Shown one piece after another: positions 35,054-42,703 of a DNA stretch of 64,000 bases. Positions within the stretch are counted from its first letter, which is position 1. Each line of letters opens with the position of its first letter. The position numbers were made by a program, and so were the translations under genes. The notes below the pieces were generated by a model. The model searched no databases and was not told where the DNA came from. It worked only from the letters and a program-made list of their open reading frames with translations. Source of the stretch: Halorubrum sp. BOL3-1 (lineage in GTDB: Archaea; Halobacteriota; Halobacteria; Halobacteriales; Haloferacaceae). The stretch is from assembly GCF_004114375.1 (NCBI RefSeq), contig NZ_CP034692.1:248001-312000 (forward strand). Reading direction: 5' to 3'.

Positions 35054-35165
35054 AGTGTTCGTTGCGCTGTGCCTACGACTCGTTATTGCCATCACCAACT
35101 ACGAGCGAGGAAACGTACCGGGCTGTGAGAAGCTATGAGATAGATTCTATGACACGCTCAAATAG

Positions 35166-35467
35166 ACCAAGATATGGCCCACGTAACTTTACGCAGGGCA
35201 CTATTTCGGTATTTAGGAAAGCAAAACCCATATCCAAGTCATTCTGAAGTCGAATGACATAGCCATCTCAATTAGTGAGTGTCCGAGAAGTGATGGAGAG
35301 TCGGACGTTACGAAATGAGTAAAATTCAAATTTTGAGATGCGTATAGGGAGGTGAGGCTCCTTTATTACACCAGGAATCGGCCCGCAGTACTTGAATTTT
35401 CTATAGAAGCTTTTACTTTCACTCCGCTCCTGCTTCATTTTTATGCCTTGGTTTCTTTTGGGGGAAT
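35166..35467. other. Gene-free IS flank with promoter region
   Basis: This stretch is AT-rich and holds no gene. A TATA-like catttttatgcc (35436-35447) sits 21-32 bp before the next ATG; a gggggaat purine run lies directly before it. Confidence 0.5.
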
Positions 35468-36286
35468 ATGACCGTCGGAATTGGTGCGATTTGTTCGAGT
35501 GAAGATGATCCGAGTGTTATCGTCGCAGCTGACCGGATGGTGACAGTCGGACAGTCCGGTGGTGTTGAGTATGAAGACACATCTGCTAAGATTGAGCCTA
35601 TTGTTCAGACGGATCAGTTATCGGCTGCGATGGTCGGGTCTGGAAGTACTGTAATGATTGATTCTATAGCAGATACAGCTCGACAGCTCGCGGCAGCAAA
35701 CGATGTGGTAGAGGCCGAAGGCGCACGAGAACTAATGTTGACAGCGTACAAGCATCACGTCCAAGAAACAATCTCGAATAATGTTCTCTCTCCTCTCGGG
35801 TATGAACTAGAAGATCTGAAAGATGACGAAGTTGAGATTCCTGTGGAGATGCAGCGAATCGTACTTGAACAGTCGATGGAATACAGAAAGAAGTTCTCGG
35901 ATCAGGTTCAAATTCTGCTCGCGGTTACATCGGATTCTAAGTCGCGTCTGTATTTAATCGCTGGAAATGATTATACCGATTTTACCGACATCGGCTATGG
36001 GGTAATCGGATCTGGTACTCAGTCTGCGAGGTTAACATTCATTCGGCGTGAATACGATTCTGCGTGTGACTTTCCGGAGTGTATTTTCACCGTAGTGGAA
36101 GCCAAATCACAGGCCGAAGAGAGACAAGGAGTTGGTCAAGACATGGACATGATTGAGGTCACTCAAAATGGGATCCGGGAATTTGATGAAGACGAAATAA
36201 CCGAGTTGCGCGGTAAGCTTGGTGATATTAAAGAAGCAGAAAATGAGGCACGGGAAAATGTTATAACCAATTGGGATACAACATGA
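35468..36286 (+). CDS. Proteasome-like Ntn-hydrolase
   Basis: A 272-residue protein. It begins MTVGIGAICSSEDDPSVIVA: removing Met would expose Thr2 as an N-terminal nucleophile with no propeptide. AADRMVTV (Asp22) and SAKIEPI (Lys41) match the Asp/Lys pair of proteasome beta and HslV active sites. GYGVIGSGTQSARLTFIRR resembles the later beta-subunit glycine block. The C-terminal 60 residues are an acidic coiled extension. It differs from the housekeeping PsmB and is isolated in the island; substrate and partners unknown. Confidence 0.75.
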   Translation: MTVGIGAICSSEDDPSVIVAADRMVTVGQSGGVEYEDTSAKIEPIVQTDQLSAAMVGSGSTVMIDSIADTARQLAAANDVVEAEGARELMLTAYKHHVQETISNNVLSPLGYELEDLKDDEVEIPVEMQRIVLEQSMEYRKKFSDQVQILLAVTSDSKSRLYLIAGNDYTDFTDIGYGVIGSGTQSARLTFIRREYDSACDFPECIFTVVEAKSQAEERQGVGQDMDMIEVTQNGIREFDEDEITELRGKLGDIKEAENEARENVITNWDTT

Positions 36287-36295
36287 CAATAGCTC

Positions 36296-36448
36296 ATGCC
36301 TCACTTGGACCCACCAATGGAAACAGAGACCAGTCGAGACGATCTCGATACCCCTCCAGAGATGGATACAGAGGTGGATCTAGATGTCGATAACCTCAGC
36401 GATGAGGAGGTAGAAGCGCGATTTGACGCCCTGATTGAAGACCTGTAA
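36296..36448 (+). CDS. Small acidic protein next to the Ntn-hydrolase
   Basis: About 50 residues from ATG 36296 (or 43 from ATG 36317). Almost all polar and acidic (DDLDTPPEMDTEVDLDVD, then EARFDALIEDL), so probably disordered with a helical end. It follows the proteasome-like gene by 10 bp. It does not end in GlyGly or Gly-Gly-Gln, so it is not a SAMP or Pup. It may be a substrate tag, inhibitor or adaptor. Confidence 0.45.
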   Translation: MPHLDPPMETETSRDDLDTPPEMDTEVDLDVDNLSDEEVEARFDALIEDL

Positions 36449-36546
36449 TCTCACCCTTTAAATACGTTCTGAAGGATTAGAGCAGTATGGTGAGCAGCAG
36501 GTCTCTCATACAGCTAGTTAGTGACCTCTATTCTGACATACCGATT

Positions 36547-36572
36547 GTCCGGCTCTTGGGGAGAAGCCGGAC
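36547..36572 (+). terminator. Hairpin downstream of the Ntn-hydrolase unit
   Basis: gtccggct and agccggac form a perfect 8-bp stem with a 10-nt loop. A related hairpin-like sequence occurs at 30233-30261, also after a gene end. A second hairpin (ccggtta/taaccgg) lies at 36634-36653. No other features are seen in 36449-36765. The terminator role is a guess. Confidence 0.35.
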
Positions 36573-36765
36573 ATATCTCGCTGCTACTACCCCAAAATGA
36601 TCGTTAGGTGGTGGATAGACCTCGTTCTTTTGACCGGTTAGCTTGGTAACCGGACGTTAGGGGGCGTTGAGACGATCTACACGAGCGAACGGGTTGAGCT
36701 GCCTTCGATACAATTCTAATTGGATACTAAACACTAAACGGTAGTATCGAACAAAGCCCCACTAC

Positions 36766-37632
36766 GTGACTACGGTCAACAAATCAAATTACTATGCCAG
36801 CGACTGGATGGGCTTCGAATGGTCATCGTGGCGGAGCCTAAATCCGGCGGACGGCGAGCTCTCGAGGATTTCCACAAACCCTGGCCTCTACCGCGTTCGA
36901 CATCTCGACCGTGACGGGCTCACGTACATTGGACAGACCGGCCGCAGCCTCCGCGGTCGCCTCCGCGCCCTCACGGGCTGCTACGACGAGAAAATGCCGT
37001 ACACCGACCCACACGTCGCGGCCCCATCCCTCTGGGCGGTGCGACAGGAGTACGGGCCCGACTTCGAAGTGTCGGTGACTGAACCCGTCGACGTCAACCA
37101 ACGTCAGCGTCGCCTCGCGATCGAAGAGATGCTAATCGCAGTGTACCGCCGCGAGTCTGGTGAGAACACGACAGCAAACTTCGGGCGCATCATCGAGGGT
37201 TACAAGCGATCGGGCCGACGCTCAGATGGGTTCACGGGCGGGAAGCTCGCGGAAGGAGAGACTGAACGGAACACAGAACCTGGCGTCGCGCCGCTACCGT
37301 GGACGGACGCCGACAAGCCAACGGGTCCCTCATGGATGGGGCTCGACTGGACAGAGCCGGAGTCGCTCGCGAAGGCGTACGGCCTTCCGATAGAAGCGGG
37401 TGTGTATCGGATCTGGGACCGCAAAGAGCCGGAGCGTCTTGAGTACATCGGGCAGAGTGAGGACCTGAAGAGCCGGCTGTATCGGCACCGGCGGAACCGC
37501 GACGAGGGACTCGCGTTCAGCTACGCGATTATCGACGACGGCGACGCGAAGCACAAGCGCGAGCAGGTCGAGACCGACCTGATCGGCGCGCACTGGCTGG
37601 CAACTAACTCGGCGCCGCGGGACCAGTTCTAG
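36766..37632 (+). CDS. Protein with two GIY-YIG nuclease-like domains
   Basis: A 288-residue protein from GTG 36766 (ATG 36808 possible). Domain 1: GLYRVRHLDRDGLTYIGQTG followed by SLRGRLRAL. Domain 2: GVYRIWDRKEPERLEYIGQS followed by LKSRLYRH. Both hold the GIY and YIG pairs in diverged form and the conserved Arg. Each domain is preceded by a WMGxxW block (WMGFEW and WMGLDW), so the whole unit is duplicated. It may be a nuclease or homing-type protein. Confidence 0.75.
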   Translation: MTTVNKSNYYASDWMGFEWSSWRSLNPADGELSRISTNPGLYRVRHLDRDGLTYIGQTGRSLRGRLRALTGCYDEKMPYTDPHVAAPSLWAVRQEYGPDFEVSVTEPVDVNQRQRRLAIEEMLIAVYRRESGENTTANFGRIIEGYKRSGRRSDGFTGGKLAEGETERNTEPGVAPLPWTDADKPTGPSWMGLDWTEPESLAKAYGLPIEAGVYRIWDRKEPERLEYIGQSEDLKSRLYRHRRNRDEGLAFSYAIIDDGDAKHKREQVETDLIGAHWLATNSAPRDQF

Positions 37633-37674
37633 CCGGTGCTGATCGGTGTCTCGCTGAAGTCTAGCCGAGTTCTT

Positions 37675-38622
37675 CTACTCTACGGGCCACCAGCTGAGAG
37701 AACTATTGTGCTCGTTGAGATACTCCGGATTTACTTCGGCGTCGCGAAGGTGTGGGATTATTTCTCCGTCTCTGTCGAGCAGCGAGTCCCGCATAATGTC
37801 ACTGGCTGGATTATACTCCGGTTTTATCCATATTCGACCACCCTTGTCAAACGTCCAAAGACCATTGTCAAACGCAAAATGGTGAGTTCTGTTGAGTAGC
37901 ACCACGTTTCCGTGATCCTCTGCGATATCTTCGCGATCAGCCCGGTCAAGGATGTGGGACACGGTAAGAAGGTATGAGTACTCGTCACCCTCAATTCCCG
38001 TAAGCGCACATTTGTTGTTGAACCGATCCCTCACCTCGTTCTTGAATGACTGACTGATTTCGACTCGATCTTGTGCTCGTGAGACACGGTTGCCCGAAGT
38101 ATCGGACTCCTCGCCACCGGAGTTGTCGTGGGGAACTGCCGATGACGGATCGTTGTCAGCACTGCCGGCAGTAACGGTTCGCTGGAATATATCGTCCCAG
38201 TCATCAATACTCTCAGAAAGAGGGCCGCCATATCGCCCATTGTCAAGGACCTCAATTCGTTGATCACCCTGAGAGTGGGTCTCTTCGGTAACAAGCGCCT
38301 CTCGAACGAAAATGAAGTGGTCATCGTCGGGAGCAAACTGTCCGTTGTCCCAGACATCAAGGGTGACGTTGACAACCTCTTCTGATATATTCTGTTGAGT
38401 GAGTTCTTTCTCGCGATTGTAACGATGCCAAATAAACTCTCTCCCGTGGTCTTCGTATTCGCGCTTCTGTTCCTCAGAGATCCGGACCTTACCGATGATC
38501 CCTGTCTCGCCCCCAAGTCGGAAATTGAAGTACTGTCGAGGGTTCCGTTCGAAATTAACCCCACGAGCTCGTGCCTGTTCTTCAAGCAGATCGACCCAGT
38601 CAGTGATAGCACCACGTGGCAT
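37675..38622 (-). CDS. HNH endonuclease
   Basis: A 315-residue protein from ATG 38622. The N-terminal half is a sequence-recognition-like region (FNFRLGGETGIIGKVRISEE). The C-terminal HNH domain has FNNKCALTGI, LLTVSHILDRADREDIAEDH and NVVLLNRTHHFAFDNGLWTF, giving the His-Asn-His series. This C-terminal layout is common in Type II restriction enzymes and HNH proteins of defence islands. It is divergent from the next gene, sharing a 50-bp promoter gap. Confidence 0.82.
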   Translation of the reverse strand: MPRGAITDWVDLLEEQARARGVNFERNPRQYFNFRLGGETGIIGKVRISEEQKREYEDHGREFIWHRYNREKELTQQNISEEVVNVTLDVWDNGQFAPDDDHFIFVREALVTEETHSQGDQRIEVLDNGRYGGPLSESIDDWDDIFQRTVTAGSADNDPSSAVPHDNSGGEESDTSGNRVSRAQDRVEISQSFKNEVRDRFNNKCALTGIEGDEYSYLLTVSHILDRADREDIAEDHGNVVLLNRTHHFAFDNGLWTFDKGGRIWIKPEYNPASDIMRDSLLDRDGEIIPHLRDAEVNPEYLNEHNSSLSWWPVE

Positions 38623-38672
38623 GATTATAAACCAACAATACCTATCTCTGGAGTAGTAATATAACCTGTTAC

Positions 38673-39281
38673 ATGGACAGCAAGAGCGCGCTGACACAGT
38701 TAGCAAACGACATTGCGGCTGTAATTTCGACCGTTGATGCGAACACTGAAGGACAGTACGGAGACGGTATCGGTTCGGAAAATGAACCACGACAGGTGAG
38801 CCTGCTCATTGATGAGCTACAGCATCACAGCGAAAAATACCGGGGAACACAGCAGGAGGTGGCTTATCCAGATGATCCAGGGAGTTGTGATCTCGTTCTT
38901 CCGGAAGGAACCCCGGTTGAATGTAAGCTACTCCGATACTGGCGGGCGAACGGAGATTCAGAGGACTACATGCCGAAGCAGGTATTCAGTCCGTTTCACG
39001 GAAACACGCTATTGACCGACGCACAAAAACTCAGCATGTCGGAATTTGATCGAGACGGAGGATTGCTGGGGCTGTTCTACAAGCGGTCAGCTTCAGACCC
39101 AGAATCTGTTGCGAACCTCCCTGGGCGATTTACCGCAGAATGGTTGGCCGACAAGACGGCCAGCGATATTGAGTATTGGTTTGATATTGATGTGGAGATA
39201 TGTAGTGTTGCGGATTTCAGCGGCTTACAGCATCCTGTCCAGTCACAAGGTGCGGCAATTACGTGGCAGATTATGAGTTAG
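38673..39281 (+). CDS. PD-(D/E)xK nuclease-like protein
   Basis: A 202-residue protein. SCDLVLPEGTPVECKLLRYW contains Asp73, Glu83 and Lys85, the D-x9-ExK signature of restriction-endonuclease-fold enzymes. The first 60 residues are helical. No methyltransferase is adjacent. Divergent from the HNH gene, so the two may form one functional unit. Confidence 0.65.
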   Translation: MDSKSALTQLANDIAAVISTVDANTEGQYGDGIGSENEPRQVSLLIDELQHHSEKYRGTQQEVAYPDDPGSCDLVLPEGTPVECKLLRYWRANGDSEDYMPKQVFSPFHGNTLLTDAQKLSMSEFDRDGGLLGLFYKRSASDPESVANLPGRFTAEWLADKTASDIEYWFDIDVEICSVADFSGLQHPVQSQGAAITWQIMS

Positions 39282-39416
39282 AGTATTGCGCTTGGAGCTG
39301 CTGACACAGAGTACGTGTAGAAGAATCAGGACAAGCCAGATCGATGCGTACTCGCTGACAACTGACTCGGCGTCCCGAGACCAATTTTAATTACAGCTGA
39401 ACTACTCATTAAGCGA

Positions 39417-39728
39417 GTGAACATCGCGCTTGATTTTCTGTCAATATTTATTCCCGCGATTATCGGGGTATTCGGGACGTTCTATCTCTATAAAAAGCGA
39501 CGGACAGATCAACAAAAGAGTCTACGTCAGTCATTCCTGGCGGAGTTGCGGGAGGTACAGCTTCTACAGCAATGGCCTATAGAAGACAGGACGACTCCAA
39601 AGGTGAGGTTTGCCTCAAATGCTATTTACGAGAATAACGCCGGGGACCTCTCACTACTGGATGATGACGAGATAGAGGCGCTAGTCAGATACTATACTCG
39701 TCTTCAGATTGCTCTGAAAATCATCTAA
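39417..39728 (+). CDS. Single-pass membrane protein, relative of the 31286 gene
   Basis: A 103-residue protein from GTG 39417. One membrane helix (SIFIPAIIGVFGTFYLYKKR), then a charged stretch and AIYENNAGDLSLLDDDEIEA. Layout matches the gene at 31286. Function unknown; may be shortened at the C-terminus. Confidence 0.55.
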   Translation: MNIALDFLSIFIPAIIGVFGTFYLYKKRRTDQQKSLRQSFLAELREVQLLQQWPIEDRTTPKVRFASNAIYENNAGDLSLLDDDEIEALVRYYTRLQIALKII

Positions 39729-39960
39729 AACTGGTGGGAACCTTAGCGGTCAACACGTAGTCTCCATCGGTCAGCTTTTTCATCAGATAATATATATTAA
39801 ATATATAATATTAATAGGCCCAGACGATTTTTTACCGCTTTATCAGATAACCCGGAAGTGAATGGATTTGAGACAGGCTCCTCCCGACGAATATCGGCCC
39901 AATCCCGGTCAATTCTAATTAGATAAAAGATACTTCACGACGAAAACTATAGTAACCAAC
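39729..39960. other. AT-rich gap upstream of integrase 2
   Basis: Bases 39788-39816 are almost pure A/T (taatatatattaaatatata core), unusual here. It could be a promoter or a melting element. No gene is seen. Confidence 0.45.
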
Positions 39961-40566
39961 ATGCGACTTGAGGCGACTGAGGGAGAAGACACGTACAAAG
40001 TGTGGATGACCGACGACGACTTGGACCAACTCCGTCGAGCCACTGTCTCATATCGAGACGACCTGATGCTCCAATTGGGCGGGTTCGTCGGGGTCCGGGC
40101 CTTCGAGATCCCACAAGTCAAGCCGACCCACGTCCGGCAGACCGACGCCGACCATTACCGTCTCCGGGTACCCCGGGGAAAGGACACCACTAGCTCGGGT
40201 GGGAAGCCCCGGAACGCCTACCTCCCCAAGGACGTCGAGCGCTCCCTCCGTCAGTACCAAAACGCCGAGAACATCGCCCCCGACGAACCCTTCGTCGACC
40301 TCTCCGTCCGGGGTGTCCGGGCTGCGATCAAACGCACGGCCGAGGCCGCCGCTAAGGAGACGGGTGATCCGGACTATCGACACGTGAGTTCCCACGACCT
40401 TCGCCGGCGATTCGCCCAGCGATTGCTCGTGGAGGAAAACATGAATCCCCGGGTGGTGATGCAAGTCGGCGGGTGGGACTCCTTCCAGGCCATCGAGCCG
40501 TACCTCAACGCCCCCACACCCTCCGTCGTCGACGACGCCTTCGAGTCCGCGGGGCTTCACGGGTAA
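39961..40566 (+). CDS. Short tyrosine recombinase/integrase
   Basis: A 201-residue protein that is essentially the catalytic domain. It has GFVGVRAFEIPQVKPTH (first Arg), RVPRGKDTTSSGGKPR (Lys), HVSSHDLRRRFAQRLLVEEN (HxLR), VVMQVGGW (the second His position replaced by Trp) and IEPYLN (Tyr). All key residues are there. The N-terminal core-binding domain is missing, as in many haloarchaeal XerC/D-like proteins of islands. Repeats follow directly downstream. Confidence 0.8.
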   Translation: MRLEATEGEDTYKVWMTDDDLDQLRRATVSYRDDLMLQLGGFVGVRAFEIPQVKPTHVRQTDADHYRLRVPRGKDTTSSGGKPRNAYLPKDVERSLRQYQNAENIAPDEPFVDLSVRGVRAAIKRTAEAAAKETGDPDYRHVSSHDLRRRFAQRLLVEENMNPRVVMQVGGWDSFQAIEPYLNAPTPSVVDDAFESAGLHG

Positions 40567-41240
40567 CGCCCCGAGAGAATTGGTCGGGAAACTTGGAGGA
40601 TGCCCCGGGGGATTGGTCGGGACTCCCCTCCTACCACCGGAATAGTCTCGGCAGATACCAGGGGAATTCGCTTCCCACATCAAGGCACGAACAGGAGTCC
40701 TTCTGACGATCCGAATTCGGCAGGTCTGGTCGGAGCAAAACGGTGAGATCGGGCGATATTATAGTCAGTAGCTACCGACTAGGGGAGTGCGGTGTCACCG
40801 AAGTATCGCCAGTACGCGGCTCCCACCCGAAACGCCCCGGGAGAATTGGCCGGGGATCTCGGGGGAACATCCGGGAGGTCTCCTGTCAAGAATCGGGCGT
40901 GGCAGGTATCTCTGGAGTCAGAGCATAGGGAGTGCTCGTAATATCCGAATTCAGCATTTTTGATGGGACTCAAACGCCGAAATCGGCCGGCACTTCGGTC
41001 AGCTACCACCGGACATTTACGGACAGCAGGACAGCTCTGGTGGACTGCGTCGGCAGCACCTGGTTCTGGGGGCCCAGAAGTCCCCGGGAACTTGGTCGGG
41101 GCTCCCGGGACTACCCCAGGGAGTACCCCGGCGAGGACTGGGGATCAGTTGAACCCCCAGAACCGGGGAGAGAGGGGGAACCCCAATACTTGAATTCGAC
41201 AGATCTGATGGAACTAAAATGCCGAAATCGGTCACTCCGC
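40567..41240 (+). repeat. Three tandem degenerate copies of a non-coding repeat
   Basis: Copies lie at about 40567-40755, 40830-40990 and 41078-41235. Each begins with a GC-rich box like gccccgggagaattggccgg and ends with a box like ccgaattcagcatttttgat followed by cgccgaaatcgg. The boxes are about 104-136 bp apart. No open frame is preserved. A fourth copy is at 27415. The array separates integrase 2 from the restriction gene. Confidence 0.65.
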
Positions 41241-41243
41241 TTG

Positions 41244-42614
41244 TTAGCTGTCACCGTCTTCGGCAGGAGATTGTACAACGTCTCCAAGGGACCGCACCAG
41301 CTGGACCCCGTTCTCGTTGTCGGTGGTGACCCGATACCCGTCTTCGTCCTGTGTAACGGCCCCGATGGTCGGGTGTGCGAGGAGTTGGAGGGTAGACCGG
41401 ACTTCTTTGGTGGTCGGGACATCGTCGGAGTCCTCCATCCCGACAACGATCCACCGGACGTCCTCCGCCGTCTCCACGGACCCATCGGCGCGTTCGAGGG
41501 CGCGGATGACTGCGAGGAGGGTCTCTCCGGCGTCGATGCGGTCCTGAATGGACTCGTCGAGGAGATCGAGCCTGTCGTCTTGGAAGGCCCCGGAACGGGT
41601 CAGGAGAGCAAGGATCTCTTCCGGGGGAACGGCGTACTGGTCCCGGCGGTCAAGGAGCTCAACGAGATCGTCGACGGCAAGCGTGGTTAGGTCGGTCGTC
41701 TCGGCGTTATCGATGACCTTCGGGGCGAATCCCGGGGCGACCACAATAGCATGGTCGGCCCCTCGTTGGCGGCGGTGCTTGTCCACGTTGGTGACCTCAA
41801 GAGAGTTGACTCGCCCGTTACCCCGAGCCTTCACTTCGATAACGACGTGTTCCGGGGATCGGATCTCCACGTCGGTGTCACCCCCTCCCTCGATCCAGTC
41901 GGCAGTACACCCAAGCCGAGAGAAGGCCTTCGCAACGAGTTTCTCGAACTCCTCGTGAGCGTTTCCATCCGTGCTGGCGGCCCGGAGTTGGTCGACGAGG
42001 TTGGGGGTTGGTCCGTCGTCCTCATCGTTTTCACCATCTTCGTCGTCGACGGGGTGGACACGCTCGCCGGCATCGGTCAGGTCGGCGATAGCGGTCTCGA
42101 CCGACTCCTCTCCGGAAAGTTGGTCGAGGCGCTTGTCGGCGACTCGGGTGAATCCCTGGGGACGATAGGTCTCGTCGTAGCCGACGAGCTCGTTGAATTC
42201 CTCGATGTCAACGTCAACCTCCTCGACGTCAGTGAGGAAGGTCATGTACTCCCAAGGACTCTCATCGTCCCATCGGCCGTGGTCGACGTTCTCCTTCCAG
42301 AGGTACTCCGCAAGGTTGGGGTCGTGCCGCAGTTGAAGGACTTGACCCCTCGCGACGAACCCTCCATCATGGTAGACGAGGACGATGTCGTTGCGCTCGA
42401 CGTTCCGCCATGCACCGTCTACCGAGGTGCCCCAAACATGGACGCGATCCTCGTCAGATGTTGTCCGAAACAGTTCGAGGTCATCCGCACCGAGATAGGA
42501 CTCGATGTTGTCAATCGGATGCCCATCTCGGACGAACCGCTTGTAGTCCTCGAAAGCATCGTCGCGACCAGCGGGGAGAATCACGATTCCAGTCATGGCT
42601 TGGGTGGACATCAT
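41244..42614 (-). CDS. EVE-like/Mrr-type restriction endonuclease fusion
   Basis: A 456-residue protein. Residues 8-150 resemble an EVE/PUA-like base-sensing domain (WRNVERNDIVLVYHDGGFVA, FVARGQVL). Residues 205-300 are a Mrr-like nuclease (EEFEKLVAKAFSRLGCTADW, EGGGDTDVEIRS, HVVIEVKARG; Asp246/248, Glu260, Lys262). The remainder may be a helical winged region. This build suggests a restriction enzyme that recognises modified DNA. Start is uncertain (ATG 42614 or 42596). Confidence 0.75.
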   Translation of the reverse strand: MMSTQAMTGIVILPAGRDDAFEDYKRFVRDGHPIDNIESYLGADDLELFRTTSDEDRVHVWGTSVDGAWRNVERNDIVLVYHDGGFVARGQVLQLRHDPNLAEYLWKENVDHGRWDDESPWEYMTFLTDVEEVDVDIEEFNELVGYDETYRPQGFTRVADKRLDQLSGEESVETAIADLTDAGERVHPVDDEDGENDEDDGPTPNLVDQLRAASTDGNAHEEFEKLVAKAFSRLGCTADWIEGGGDTDVEIRSPEHVVIEVKARGNGRVNSLEVTNVDKHRRQRGADHAIVVAPGFAPKVIDNAETTDLTTLAVDDLVELLDRRDQYAVPPEEILALLTRSGAFQDDRLDLLDESIQDRIDAGETLLAVIRALERADGSVETAEDVRWIVVGMEDSDDVPTTKEVRSTLQLLAHPTIGAVTQDEDGYRVTTDNENGVQLVRSLGDVVQSPAEDGDS

Positions 42615-42703
42615 CGGTGGGAAGCAAATAATTGGCTACAACCCGTTGGAACCCAATTCTCCGGGTACAAAATGGGATGACCAAGCTCGTTTACGAGGAT
42701 CGC

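Larger units (their letters stand above)
31704..35138 (+). pseudogene. IS5-type transposase, split in three and with a nonsense codon
   Basis: Part one (31704-31957, GTG start) ends RPVTRQLRHS. Part two (32997-33655) resumes with LVWYYCGLDKLPLRDTIDRF and runs through STYSIDSTHIEAIQYNDAAS and LGDSAYDILDWHDHLLAAG to RARTEV. Part three (35059-35138) gives FVALCLRLVIAITNYERGN and the stop. Joined exactly at the target duplications, these form one DDE transposase. A TAG at 33361-33363 replaces an expected sense codon before MLGDSAYD, so it was also inactivated by mutation. Confidence 0.85.
31655..35159 (+). mobile_element. IS5-type ISH element carrying two nested insertions
   Basis: The ends are 15-bp inverted repeats gagcgtgtcatagaa (31655-31669) and its complement (35145-35159), bounded by AAATAG duplications. 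After removing the two inner insertions and one copy of each inner target duplication, the element is about 1063 bp, a normal size for IS5-family ISH elements. Its transposase reading frame rejoins across both insertions. Confidence 0.85.

Noticed and set aside
36296-36448. Small acidic protein as a Pup or SAMP modifier
   Set aside because: It ends IEDL, without a GlyGly or GGQ/E terminus needed for those pathways.
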